Source of the DNA: Athripsodes cinereus
Taxonomy: Eukaryota; Arthropoda; Insecta; Trichoptera; Leptoceridae
DNA: 64,000 nucleotides
Assembly: GCA_947579605.1 (NCBI GenBank)
Contig: OX388306.1
Span: forward strand, 372,001-436,000
Direction: 5' to 3'
Part shown: piece after piece, positions 34,006 to 44,437 of the stretch
How the letters are laid out: each line of letters starts with the position of its first letter
Numbering within the stretch: position 1 is the first letter of the stretch
Made by a program: the position numbers and the translations under genes
Notes under the pieces: model-generated
What the model was told of the DNA's origin: nothing
Database searches by the model: none
The model's input: the letters and a program-made list of their open reading frames with translations, nothing else

Positions 34006-34425
34006 ACATACGACTATTTTTTATATTTGCTTTATGTTATCAGTAAATATTTATCTATTATTACTTGAAGCGATTTCACTAATCAGCCAACCAGTTCCCT
34101 TGCTTGTCCTATCATGTCCCATCTTGAACTTTATCGTGTACCTGCCCTTACATATCTCACATCACTTCTATCTGCCCAAGATTTTTAACAGACTTTTGTA
34201 GTTTAAACTTGAAGAACATTAATTTTTTTTATTTTAAAGGTGTATATTGAGGTATTTAAATGTGTGTTCAAGTGTAAATGATGTTCTAGGTATGGTTCTA
34301 GGTTCAACATTGGTAGGAATGAAACAGCACAACACACAACACACACTTTCAGTATTTCACAAACTGTTACTCAGTATTTATCGTTGTTGTTTTTACAATT
34401 AACCATTGGATGAGGTTACATATGT

Positions 34426-34560
34426 AAATTTAACACATGAAACTACCATATAAGGCTTAGAAAAGACAACGTCACCTCATTTGGTAGTGCCCCGGACGGG
34501 ACTTGAACCCGCACTCCCATCTTGTCGCGAGATGTGCTTTGTCCAATAAAGGAATAATAC
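34426..34560 (-). mobile_element. tRNA-derived SINE, family C, inverted copy
   Basis: Minus-orientation copy of the element at 34720-34856. Tail side TTAACACATGAAACTACC at left, then GACTTGAACCCGCACTCC (inverted T arm) and CTTGTCGCGAGATGTGCTTT. Confidence 0.85.
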
Positions 34561-34719
34561 CTAGTACGTAGGTTGTAAAAACGATAGGTACAACCCTATC
34601 TACCTACACTTGGAAGTACCCAGCATGTGGTACCCATGCTAGGTATCCCAGAACAATACCTACACATGAAGCTGTCATTGGGTTTATAAGAGAGAATATC
34701 GAAGCCTCTGGTATGTCGC

Positions 34720-34856
34720 CCGGTAGCTTAATTGGACAAAGCACATCTCGCGATAAGATGGGAGTGCGGGTTCAAGTCCCGTCCGGGGCACTACCAAGTG
34801 AGGTGACGTTGTCTTTTCTAAGCCTTATATGGTAGTTTCATGTGTTAAATTTACAT
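34720..34856 (+). mobile_element. tRNA-derived SINE, family C
   Basis: The head 34722-34792 folds as a tRNA: D stem GCTT/AAGC, anticodon stem CATCT/AGATG with loop CGCGATA, T arm GCGGG-TTCAAGT-CCCGT, acceptor 3' side CCGGGGC. Position 33 is G where T is invariant and the first acceptor pairs are lost, so it is a SINE head and not a functional tRNA gene. The body ends CTTATATGGTAGTTTCATGT. Confidence 0.8.
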
Positions 34857-35765
34857 TATGTTACTCAGGATTTTCTCCCGGTATTCTAAATCACACAGGC
34901 ACATGTGCCAAGTGTAACCCGTTTCTGTGTCAGTTCGTTAAATTTCATCCGTTTTGTCAGTTCGTTGAGTTTCGTCTATTTGTAAAAATTTACGTATCAA
35001 GTATTCAAAATTGCAACCTTCTGTAGAATGATATAATATAAATGTTGTTTGTAGTTGTGCCAATATATTTATATTATCAAAAAGATGATGTGGTGTGATT
35101 GCTATTATTATTATTAATTTTGTAACATAATTTTACAAGAAATTTGTACTGGGCTACAAGTCTATATTAAAGGTCATTGATAATATGACAATATAATCAT
35201 ATTATCATCTTGTTTAATAATAAATTAACGTTAGCCGAATCTAAGATGAGATATACTATTATCGTTGTTTGCAATTTGTTTCTGCAAGTTAGTACGGAGA
35301 CAGTTAAGATAAGGGAAGGGTTGTCTGTTTATCAGGTTTGTGGATTATTATAACGGGATATTGTTTAGTTAAATAATAATATATTAGATTGTGTAAAAGC
35401 ATAATTATTATTATAATACGTATTTATTATCATGTTTCTTTACCTATCTCTGGGAATTCCCCGTTTATCACATACCTGTCTATTACATTATATTATTTTT
35501 ATATCTTATCTACACATTTCCCGTAATGGACAAGTATTGGAGTGGGGGTAATCGACAACGAAAACTAGATAGATGTATGCTCTAAGGTTATTTTCTAATG
35601 TTATTCAGAACTTAAGCTTTAAGGTATTTCCAGGTGTAGTGGTCGCTTACATATTACGATGAATAATTTTATTTATCTATTTACAATCTTCATGGATTAA
35701 ACAGTTACAATAAAAAAGATGACAATAAATATAAAACAGTGAGCATACCGGTTAAGAACCCTATT

Positions 35766-36002
35766 TTACAGAGCATAATAAATTATTTTTGCCACATTTT
35801 GTTCACAAGGTGTCCAGTGGGCTAGACGTCCCTCTTTAACAACACACCGTTCCAATGTCATAGATGTTAGAATTCTAGAAATGTCGTGGCTCAGTTTGCG
35901 CAAATGCTCTGTAAATAGATGAGGCTGGTTTCTGATCTGTACTGTACTGTCGGAATGAGCGTTGATATTGATTTGAGTAATGTCTCGTACTAATAAACAG
36001 TA
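35766..36002 (-). pseudogene. Unrecognised coding-like fragment
   Basis: A 78-codon minus frame, open back to a TGA at 36003-36005, contains HLFTEHLRKLSHDISRIL, SMTLERCVVKEGRLAHW and CEQNVAKIIYYAL before TAA. The composition is protein-like. A possible splice acceptor (GTTTATTAG) lies at its start, and AATAAA occurs in minus sense in the following 110 bases. It may be a retro-copied or mobile-element gene remnant. I do not recognise the family. Confidence 0.4.
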
Positions 36003-36379
36003 TCAATATCCTCTCGTACCTCTAATCACCACGTCTGACATCACCTCTTGTTCTGAACACTGCGAGGTTATCGCTACACTTATCACGACGCGGCCATCTC
36101 TCTCATTCCCCACAGCTAACCTGTTGCCGACCGTCGCGTCGCATGATCGTTATTACAATACACAGTTCCTACAAATATTTGATATATTATAATGTCGTGT
36201 GTGTTGATTTATACCACTACAACGTCATCAATATTTTATGACTAGCTTTTAACACCCCCAGTCTTATGTACTCGAACATAAAGCCGTTCATCGAATACTT
36301 TTTCACATTTATTTTAACAAAGTTGACAAAAATTAATTATTCGTGTCATGTTCCCAATCGTATCAGTTCGCCGAGTCAG

Positions 36380-36555
36380 AGTTCGTCGGTAGCCTAGAGA
36401 TAGAGTCTCGGCCTCATGCACAAGAGGTGTGCGGTTCGATCCAAGGTGCCGGAAAACTTCCCTTTCACGACACAAGCTTTAAGCTTACTGTGAAAGGTGT
36501 ATATTGTTGTATTTAGATTTGTAACAAAAACCCAGGTTTTAAAAAAAAAAATTGT
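36380..36555 (+). mobile_element. tRNA-derived SINE, family B, plus orientation, full
   Basis: GTCGGTAGCCTAGAGATAGA (A-box region), GTGTGCGGTTCGATCC (B box), body CCCTTTCACGACACAAGC and CTTACTGTGAAAGGTGTATA, end AACAAAAACCCAGGTTTT followed by an A run to 36552. Confidence 0.85.
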
Positions 36556-36689
36556 AAAATACGTCATTACAACCTCAAGTATGCCCAGTCGAAGCCATCT
36601 ATGTACCTATACATTTTTTGTGAAACCTGGTCCCGATATTTCGATGTGCAACCAATCTATCAAATAAAGAAGCTTTACGTAGTGTGATT

Positions 36690-36830
36690 ATATATTTTTT
36701 TTTAATTAATTTATTCTAAAACAGTAAATGTGTACAAACAATAACAATTAGATCAACATTATGGAATATATTGCCCCACTAGACTAAGCTCTGTTCTGGG
36801 GCAATACCAATACAACTTTTACATGACAAT
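36690..36830 (-). mobile_element. LINE 3' end with 8-bp stem hairpin
   Basis: T run at 36690-36700 is the minus-sense A tail. TTGCCCCA at about 36771 and TGGGGCAA at about 36798 form a perfect 8-bp stem. Confidence 0.5.
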
Positions 36831-37424
36831 ACACTTGAATACAATAAATCAAAACAATTTAAAAAATAATAAAAATAGTGCGTATCATCATAATATGTGC
36901 GTCAAGTCATTTAGTACGTGCTAGTTGGATTAATGTAAGAGTTAGTAGTTATTGTATTATGTTCGTCAGATCTCTCTCAGACTCCCTTCTGCCCCTCTTC
37001 GTGAGCCATTCGTCACCAATTTGTTGAAGTTTTTCCCACTTGGGGAAATTAAATTAAAAATTATGTCTTATCAAAATATATTTATAAACATGGTAGACAG
37101 ACATTTCTATTTGTCGAGTTATGTAACTGTCCAGACGTAATTATAGAGGACGTGACGTGAATGTACTTAATGTCTTACATAGTACAGTATGTCTTATAGA
37201 ATATAGTAGAATACATAATTATTATGTGGGTTGTAACGAATTAATAATGACTGTCAAACTAAATGGTAAACAGACTAACAAACTTGTACTCCGTTCTAAT
37301 TTATTATTTGATTATTGGAAAATTTTTTTTTATTCGCTGTCTTCTTCAGGTGGCTGTCACACTATAAGACCTGATAAATTTTAATATGCCTCACAATAGT
37401 TAAGTAGGTACTCATTGTATTTAA

Positions 37425-38195
37425 GGCACAGTATTTCAATGTAGCCGTAGGGTGACGCTTATTGTAAGCTAGTATCAAATTTAGATAAATTTGGTTTTAT
37501 ATCCAATACACTACAATATGTCACAACTATTTTATGTACCTACACCAAAATGAAAGAGATGGATAGAGTGATTATCAGTAATACATATCATCCCTTACAT
37601 CAGGTATTATTCTTTTTCTCCTTCACGTGTCCTGCCGGGTCCCCCCGACGTTGACGACCATTTAGGAGAAAGCTTCCCTGCCCTGAGCGGTGTGAAACAG
37701 CTCCCCCTCAGTTCTGACACCGGCCCATTCTCGAATGTTTCGAAGCCAGAAGATCTGTCTCCTGCCGACCCCTCTGCGGCCCTCAATCTTCCCCTTCATG
37801 ACGAGCTGGAGTATGGTGTACCTGTTACCTCTCATTACATGGCCAAAATATGATATTTTACGGAGCTTAACAGTGCTGAGCCCGTAGACAATTTGTATTG
37901 GCTCTACGTAAAACATCAATGTTTGTTATATCAGTCCAGGATATTATAAAAGTGATAGGTATTATTATCAATTTACAATGAAAAAATACTCTGCTGTAAA
38001 GGTTATCACGTGTCACTGAGGGCCACTCGACATGACTTGCTCCCACACCATGTCCCAGGGAAGAGTGGAAACGAGAACCAGGACCATTGCAGACCAATCC
38101 AGTGGATTGAATCACTGAGATTCACTCTATCTGTTCCTTATAATATGCTGGTGTAAAATAGTTGCGATATATTGAAGTTTATTGGACGTAGATGG
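37425..38195. repeat. Inverted repeat pair around a LINE fragment
   Basis: Left segment (about 37432-37550: TAGGGTGACGCTTATTGTAA, then CACAACTATTTTATGT) and right segment inverted (about 38060-38195: AAATAGTTGCGATATATTGA, AGTTTATTGGACG) are related to each other and to 48930-49070. The right one and 48930-49070 also share CCACTGGATTGGTCTG. Another copy of the end is at 38582-38632 (GATAAGCGACACCCTAGGGG). Confidence 0.5.
37620..37925 (-). pseudogene. LINE C-terminal fragment
   Basis: Minus frame LSTVKLRKISYFGHVMRGN, MKGKIEGRRGVGRRQIFWL, RNIREWAG. These motifs (Y-x-G-H-x-M-R, then K-I-E-G-R-R-G-x-GRR) are characteristic of RTE-like LINE C-termini. Stops interrupt the ends. Confidence 0.8.
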
Positions 38196-38799
38196 CGCTC
38201 TTGTTTGGGTAGATGGAGCTCTTGGAGCTGCCTGAACCCATAACTTCTCCTTCATTTCAATTCAAAATAAAAGTTAAACATCAATTAATTTTATATATTT
38301 CTTCATTCCGACTTAAATACAGTGTAGTTTATTTGATTATGTTGTTTTTATTGTTTACTGTGCTAAAGTTAAAAAATTTAATTGTATAAATAGAAACATA
38401 CAAATTAGACTTAAATAAAATTTGTGACAATAGTATTTAACCAAATTTGTATTGTAAAAAATAGTAAAGAATAAAATAATTATAATGTGAAATAATATTG
38501 TAAATGCGCCTTTGATTTGAATCGTGAAAACGGCGCAATGATCCAATAATAATAGTAAAAGCGAATTTAACTAAATAAAGGACTTGTTCAGGATAAGCGA
38601 CACCCTAGGGGTACATTGAAATATTGGACCTGAGTTCAATAAGTAGGTACCTATTGTAGTTAATAATAATTATGTGCCTACTCGCTCTTACATAATAAAT
38701 GTGATTTTCTTTTCATAAATACTTTAAGTGACAGTTATAATAATGAAATGTATTAAAGTTTGAAACATTCTCATCCCGAAACAGAAAATCGTATTATGA

Positions 38800-38920
38800 A
38801 TTATTTACTTTACATTGATTACAAAGCAATTGTACACAAAGTTACAATTATTACATTAAATATCATCGAATTCTATAAGTTAAGTTTGTCACAACAGCGC
38901 GATTTCTTCCAACTATATTG
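38800..38920 (-). mobile_element. LINE 3' UTR with hairpin, copy
   Basis: Minus sense GTTGGAAGAAATCGCGCTGT continuing TGTGACAAACTTA; stem TCGC/GTGA with a G-T pair. The tail region TGTAATCAATGTAAAG is at the left. Confidence 0.55.
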
Positions 38921-39219
38921 CTTAAATTGACTCGTGAATCTCTTGATTTACCCCGAAACAGAACTGTGATACATAAAGTGCAATTAAACCAATTTGTTAT
39001 TATTAGAATCCCATTTCGGTTTCAAAAGAACCCCATAAAAGTAATCATCTTCATAGTGAAATGTTCATTGATGAGTTTTCTCGAAGCTGTAAATAATCCA
39101 GCTAATACCACTTTTATCATTTCAAGGGTGCAGTTTATTTCTCCCATTATCAGCAATGGCAATATAATTACACAATAATATATTTCAATCGACAGTCACG
39201 GATAGATAGGTTATTGAAA

Positions 39220-39355
39220 CCGGCCATAAGAGAATTCGGTATGCGTGTTTGAGAAATTACGTGAATGTGGAAGAAGCGAAAGAAGTATGTAAAGATAAGT
39301 TAATATGGCGTTCCGTTCTCTCTGCCTACCCCACTTGGGGTACGGTGTACATAAT
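39220..39355 (+). pseudogene. LINE C-terminal fragment (RTE-like tail family), copy 3
   Basis: RNYVNVEEAKEVCKDKLIWR and SVLSAYPTWGTVY, 3' end CTGCCTACCCCACTTGGGGT. Same family as 13616 and 29650. Confidence 0.75.
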
Positions 39356-40271
39356 TTTTTTCATAAATAACTATATTAAATGTATTTTGTAGTAGGTTCA
39401 CTGTATTTTATTAGGTGAGTAGGTAAGTACCTATATAATAATATGTCCCTTTTGTTTACCTGCCGAACATTAGTCATCAACATACAACCTTTTTAATCAC
39501 AATTGTAGGATTTGTAGGTACCTACCTACTTAATTGTTATTGTATTATCTTCACTATACACATCCCCCTCCTCCCTTCTGCAGTAAATCGGTAAATAAAA
39601 GATAATAAATAATTTATTGTTTAATAACAATTTGTTGGTCATCCTTGCCACCCGATTGGCTACCACCTAATTTGAAAAAGGAATAATATTCGAATGATTT
39701 TTTTAAAATTAATAGTGTTGTTTTTGAAGATGTTGAAGAAGATCGTTAGTATCTTGTATATTGAAATCAAATTAAATAATATGCATGAAAACTTTTTTTT
39801 CAACATAGCTTTAAAAATGTAAAAAAAAAAATATTTATGAAGTTCAAATTCTTATTTTTGTCGTCGGAGGGTTAAATGTTATTATCCGGTACAGCCAGTA
39901 CAGCTGACGTCGCGGCATTACGTGTACATAAATTATTGTTTTGTGCTGGAGTTTCAGTATTGTTTATTTGATGGCAGAAACACTTTCACACCCTGAAGTT
40001 GTAGCTATAACAGCTACTACCCCAGCCTCATTGTGATTACCAATCACTCACTGAGGACATCGTCACCCTCTCTCTCCTAACCCCATATTTCCGCCCCCTC
40101 CACGTCTCATCAATCATCCCGCCTCACACATATGGATTGCAGAGTGCTCCGCTATATCACAGAGTTCTACCAATGTCTTAAGCAGTTGCTTGTAAGAATT
40201 GATTCTATTCCTCCTTGACAAACGCTTATGATAAAGTGGTTTTTAATATCGTGTATTTTTTTCTTTTTCAG

Positions 40272-41438
40272 AAAGCATTCTGCGCTTTCTGCCAGGACCG
40301 GATCTGGGGCTTGGGACGGCAAGGTTTCAAATGTATTCAGTGCAAACTTTTGGTGCACAAGAAATGTCACAAATTGGTGCAGAAACCCTGCTCGAACGAA
40401 CATGTGGAGCCCATCATCAAAGAGGAGCCGAACGGCGAATCACGCGCTGCCCACACTCCTGTGGCGGATCGGGGATTGGCCAGTGGCAGTGGTCGAGAGC
40501 ACAAAGAGTACCCCGATATGACAGGGATGGCTGTGTCAGTGGAGGAGGGCAGCAAGGAAGCTGAGGAGCTACTGGAACCTGGCACACAGAGGCAGTACTC
40601 ACTGAATGACTTTGAGCTCATCAGGGTCATAGGCAGAGGCAGCTACGCAAAGGTGCTAATGGTAGAACTCAAGAAGACCAGAAGGATATATGCCATGAAG
40701 GTCATTAAAAAGGCACTAGTCACTGACGATGAAGACATTGACTGGGTGCAAACTGAGAAACATGTGTTCGAAACAGCCTCCAACCATCCCTTCCTTGTGG
40801 GGCTACACTCGTGCTTCCAAACCCCCAGCAGACTGTTCTTTGTAATAGAATTTGTGAGAGGCGGTGACCTCATGTTCCATATGCAGAGGCAGAGACGCCT
40901 CCCAGAAGAACACGCACGCTTCTACGCAGCGGAGATCAGTCTGGCACTCAACTTCCTCCACGATAAAGGTATCATATACAGAGACTTAAAACTAGATAAT
41001 GTGCTGCTGGACCACGAAGGCCACATCAAGCTGACTGATTATGGAATGTGTAAGGAAGGCATCCGGCCAGGTGATACTACGTCTACATTCTGTGGCACAC
41101 CAAACTATATCGCTCCTGAAATACTCCGAGGAGAAGAATATGGATTCAGTGTTGACTGGTGGGCATTAGGTGTTCTTCTATATGAAATGTTAGCAGGAAG
41201 ATCACCTTTCGACATAGCCGGAGCATCAGAGAATCCCGATCAAAACACTGAAGACTATTTGTTCCAAGTGATTTTGGAGAAGACTATTAGGATTCCTCGT
41301 TCTTTGAGTGTGAAGGCTGCGTCCGTCCTCAAGGGCTTCCTCAATAAGAATCCACTGGAGAGGCTCGGGTGTCACAGAGAAACAGCCTTTGTCGACATTG
41401 CAGAGCACCCGTTCTTCAAATCAATTGACTGGGAAATG
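40272..41438 (+). CDS. aPKC: aPKC exon: C1 zinc finger, linker and kinase domain
   Basis: A 389-codon phase-0/phase-0 exon after TTTTTCTTTTTCAG and before GTAAGA. It encodes the rest of the single C1 domain ([28 protein letters not shown]), a hinge, then a complete Ser/Thr kinase. Kinase landmarks are the glycine loop GRGSYAKV (about 40632), AMKVIKK lysine, the catalytic YRDLKLDN (about 40978), [10 protein letters not shown] (DYG in place of DFG, typical of atypical PKC), the activation loop [14 protein letters not shown] with the PDK1-site Thr (about 41080), and the lobe end at FFKSIDWEM. aPKC acts with Par-6, Par-3 and Cdc42 in apical polarity. Frames in other registers are shadows. Confidence 0.98.
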
Positions 41439-42725
41439 GTAAGAACCTTTTCATTATTAGTTCTCAAACATTACTTACGTACATATGTACACCAAAACCA
41501 GAAAAATATTACAAAGGATAGAATATGCTCTGTGTGAGTTATCTTTTATGCTCCACTTCCGAATACAGGGAAGAGCTATATGATACATTGTATGAAGGGC
41601 ATCTATCTTTGTATTATTTTTCTGAGGTGTGTATATATATTGTTTTCTCATTTACTAAGCATGAATATTATTATTATTATAATTATCCTTTCTTACTTCA
41701 AGTCTTCTCAAAGTAGGAATATCTGTGAAAGTTGATAATATGAAAGCAACCGTATCAGATCAAAGTTGCCCTGGGGACTGGCACTACCACTGCTCTCTCC
41801 CACCAACCCTGACGACAGGAGTATGGCCTCTGCATATATATGTACCTACCTACATTACATATTGAGTAATATTATTATTGTTTTTATGCAAAATTCAGCC
41901 AACCCACATCAAATCATTTGTGGCGATGTAAGCCTTTAAAATATTTAGCATATGGGTCTATATTTCCAGATTAATTTTTGTGAGTTGACTACTTTGTGCG
42001 CATAATAGCTACACTCAATGTCGCTGCTCGATAGTTAGATTAGCCAGTTAACTGTCTGGCAACAACATATCCATTATATTGCTAAAATATTCTGGAAAAT
42101 CATTCATCTTATGGTTTATTACTTGGGATTTTGTAAAGAAAATAGAATTTGACTAAAAGGATGAATCCTGGGTGGTTATTCCATATGCGGTCTGGAAATT
42201 TAGTCTAGTGTCTAAAAATTGTTGAATTGATGCTCTATAAAAATAAGCTGCCTCAAGAGAGGATACCAAATACCAAACAAAAATGCATAGTTTTACAATT
42301 TTGAAAACCTCTGTTTCGTTTCTTCTTACAACTAAGTGAAGACTGCTGAGTATATTTCCAAGATACTAAATTAAGAATTCTAGATTAAGACTGAGTCGGA
42401 AGTTATCCTCGATATGTTTATAAAGTAGGGGATAAAAGCCCTCTACATCCTGTGCAGAAGTTATAAACAATTATTGGGTTTAATTCTCAATTATTATTTC
42501 ATACTCAAAATATTGTTCCATCTTAGAAATAAATGATAATCAAATTTTACCAGCTGTGTAAAGAGAATTCAAAGCATAAAACTACATTGGTATGAAAAGG
42601 ATAGGGCTAGGAGTGTAATATTTTTATAAAATATTAATATATGTAGCTTGTAAGAGCTATTATGATCTTGGAATGCATTGTGTATGTATATGATGATGTG
42701 ATGATATGATGTTACCGAGCGGCAG

Positions 42726-42850
42726 TTGTCTGAGAAGCTGGTGTCCCCTCCGTACGTGCCCCCCGACCCCCCGCAGGCCCCCCTGCAGTGCCTGCACAAC
42801 TTTGACACCCAGTTCACTAGTGAGCCGGCCGCGCTCACTCCGGATGACCC
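42726..42850 (+). CDS. aPKC: aPKC alternative C-tail exon A
   Basis: 125-nt candidate exon (phase 0 start, two bases left at the end) between GAGCGGCAG and GTGAGT. It reads LSEKLVSPPYVPPDPPQ, CLHNFDTQFTSEPAALTPDD. This is the AGC-kinase C-tail with the turn motif LTPDD, homologous to exon B at 44322-44437. Synonymous sites are strongly GC-rich against AT-rich surroundings, which supports coding. The acceptor lacks a good pyrimidine tract, so usage is less certain than its identity. Including A and B together would shift the frame; swapping them would not. Confidence 0.78.
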
Positions 42851-43066
42851 GTGAGTCGCATCCCAGACGTCAGTCGTAACACAACAACACAGTGCTTACG
42901 CGACACACATTGACACAAAAAGACACCCTTATATTATTATGTTGTTGACACACACAATTTATGTTTTAGTGCGAACACACATGTGGCTTTATATTTCACT
43001 CTAATGACTTTGTGTCTGGGCACTATAATATAAACATAATGTGTATTTAGTTTAGATGTCACATAC

Positions 43067-43480
43067 GGGTCATTCCGCGTCAATTCAACATAATTTTGGG
43101 AGATTTACAGAATTGATGTCCCAGATTTTCATGATTTTTTTTATGCAGCAATATATCATAGACTTATGAAAGAATACCAAATTTCAGTTCACAATTAATT
43201 TTAAAGTTTACAATTTTTAAAGACCACTCCAAGGTTGGTTGGCAATCATCACTGGTTGCCAGCCTATAGGCATCCAAAGGTGCCAAAACATGAAATTTTT
43301 TCATAAAAAGTTAAACTATTTAAAAATTAATAACTTCAAAAATAATTGTGCTACATAACTGAAATTTGGTATTCTTTCATAAGTCTATGATATATTGCTG
43401 CATAAAAAAAATCATGAAAATCTGAGACATCAAGTCTGAAAATCTCTCAAAATTGTGTTGAATTGGCACAGAATGACCCA
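43067..43480. mobile_element. MITE with about 120-bp terminal inverted repeats in aPKC intron
   Basis: GGGTCATTCCGCGTCAATTC at the left is mirrored by GAATTGGCACAGAATGACCC at the right. The arms continue through the TTCATGATTTTTTTTATGCA part and ATATATCATAGACTTATGAA / TTCATAAGTCTATGATATAT. About 415 bp, no frame. It lies between the two alternative C-tail exons. Confidence 0.9.
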
Positions 43481-44321
43481 AATATTATTTTAATGTACTC
43501 AACAATAACCTATTTTCTCGAGAGACAATGGTTCTGATCGGAACATGCTTAGACTATGTCTTCGATAACCCACTTCCAAATTACACCATTCCTATGACAA
43601 CTTTATCTCTCAGAGCTTTAGGAATGTTGTGATGACTCAGTTGGCACAGAATCACTCTGAAAATGAGTGGAGTCACTATAGTGAAATATCAGCCTACATT
43701 TTAGTTTAAATCATGGATGTTATAATGGTTTAATTTATTTCAATGAATTGTACTCATTTATAATAATTATATTTGTGGTTCAGAATAGATGACTTGTGTA
43801 GTCCACTTGTAGAAGAAACCTCGTACAAATATAACTTTTGATATACTTATTGTGTTCAGCAATTTTGTAGATGTTTTTTTTTTTATGTATTGGTAGAAGA
43901 GAGTTGAAACCCTGAAATAAACACTTGCTCCATTATAACATCCACATTCTATAAACTACATAAGTAGAAGTAAGGCACTACACACCACATCACATCATCT
44001 TACAAGCAGTGCAGGTATTATTAAGTATATAACTCTGTAGGTAGGTCATTATCTTGTATTAGGATTGTATTTTTGTATTTTAAATATTTTTCTTGATCCA
44101 CGTGCGTTTGGAATGACTCGATCAGCTGTAGTAGTAACGGGTGCTTTATCATAAACATACATACATACTATATTAATATAATATAGAAGTCATATTATCT
44201 CACCCTCTCAGGTCCCCTCATCAACACCACGAGGCACCCATCCAACATCTTTACAGCATGTTTAGTAGTTGTGAGCGCCAATTTTTATTTGTGCTTGTTT
44301 TTTTCTTTCTTCACCTTGTAG

Positions 44322-44437
44322 CTTGAGCAGAAACAAGTGCAGCCGCCGTTCAAACCTCGCTTGGACTCCGACAGAGACTTGGCCAACTTCCCGCCCGAGT
44401 TCACCGACGAACCTGTGCACCTTACGCCCGACGATGA
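44322..44437 (+). CDS. aPKC: aPKC C-tail exon B (canonical insect form)
   Basis: 116-nt exon after TCTTCACCTTGTAG and before GTGAGT: LEQKQVQPPFKPRLDSD, then ANFPPEFTDEPVHLTPDD and two bases of the next codon. It joins DWEM of the kinase exon and RVISEIDQ of the next one in frame. The turn-motif Thr in LTPDD is the usual aPKC phosphorylation site. The wording closely matches the insect aPKC C-tail as I remember it. Confidence 0.95.

Larger units (their letters stand above)
33167..40271 (+). other. aPKC: aPKC intron, about 7.1 kb
   Basis: Phase-0 intron with LINE fragments, an inverted SINE pair and SINE B, listed separately. Stretches 34010-34420, 34860-35760, 36830-37420, 38195-38580 and 39355-40250 show nothing I can name; 40030-40110 is pyrimidine-rich. 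Confidence 0.75.

Noticed and set aside
34722..34792. tRNA gene
   Set aside because: It folds as a tRNA but lacks T33 and a closed acceptor stem, and it has an inverted partner with the same non-tRNA tail. It is a SINE head.
41439..41537. Extension of the kinase exon frame past 41438
   Set aside because: GTAAGA at 41439 is a good donor and the conserved C-tail continues in frame at 44322, so the read-on codons are intron.
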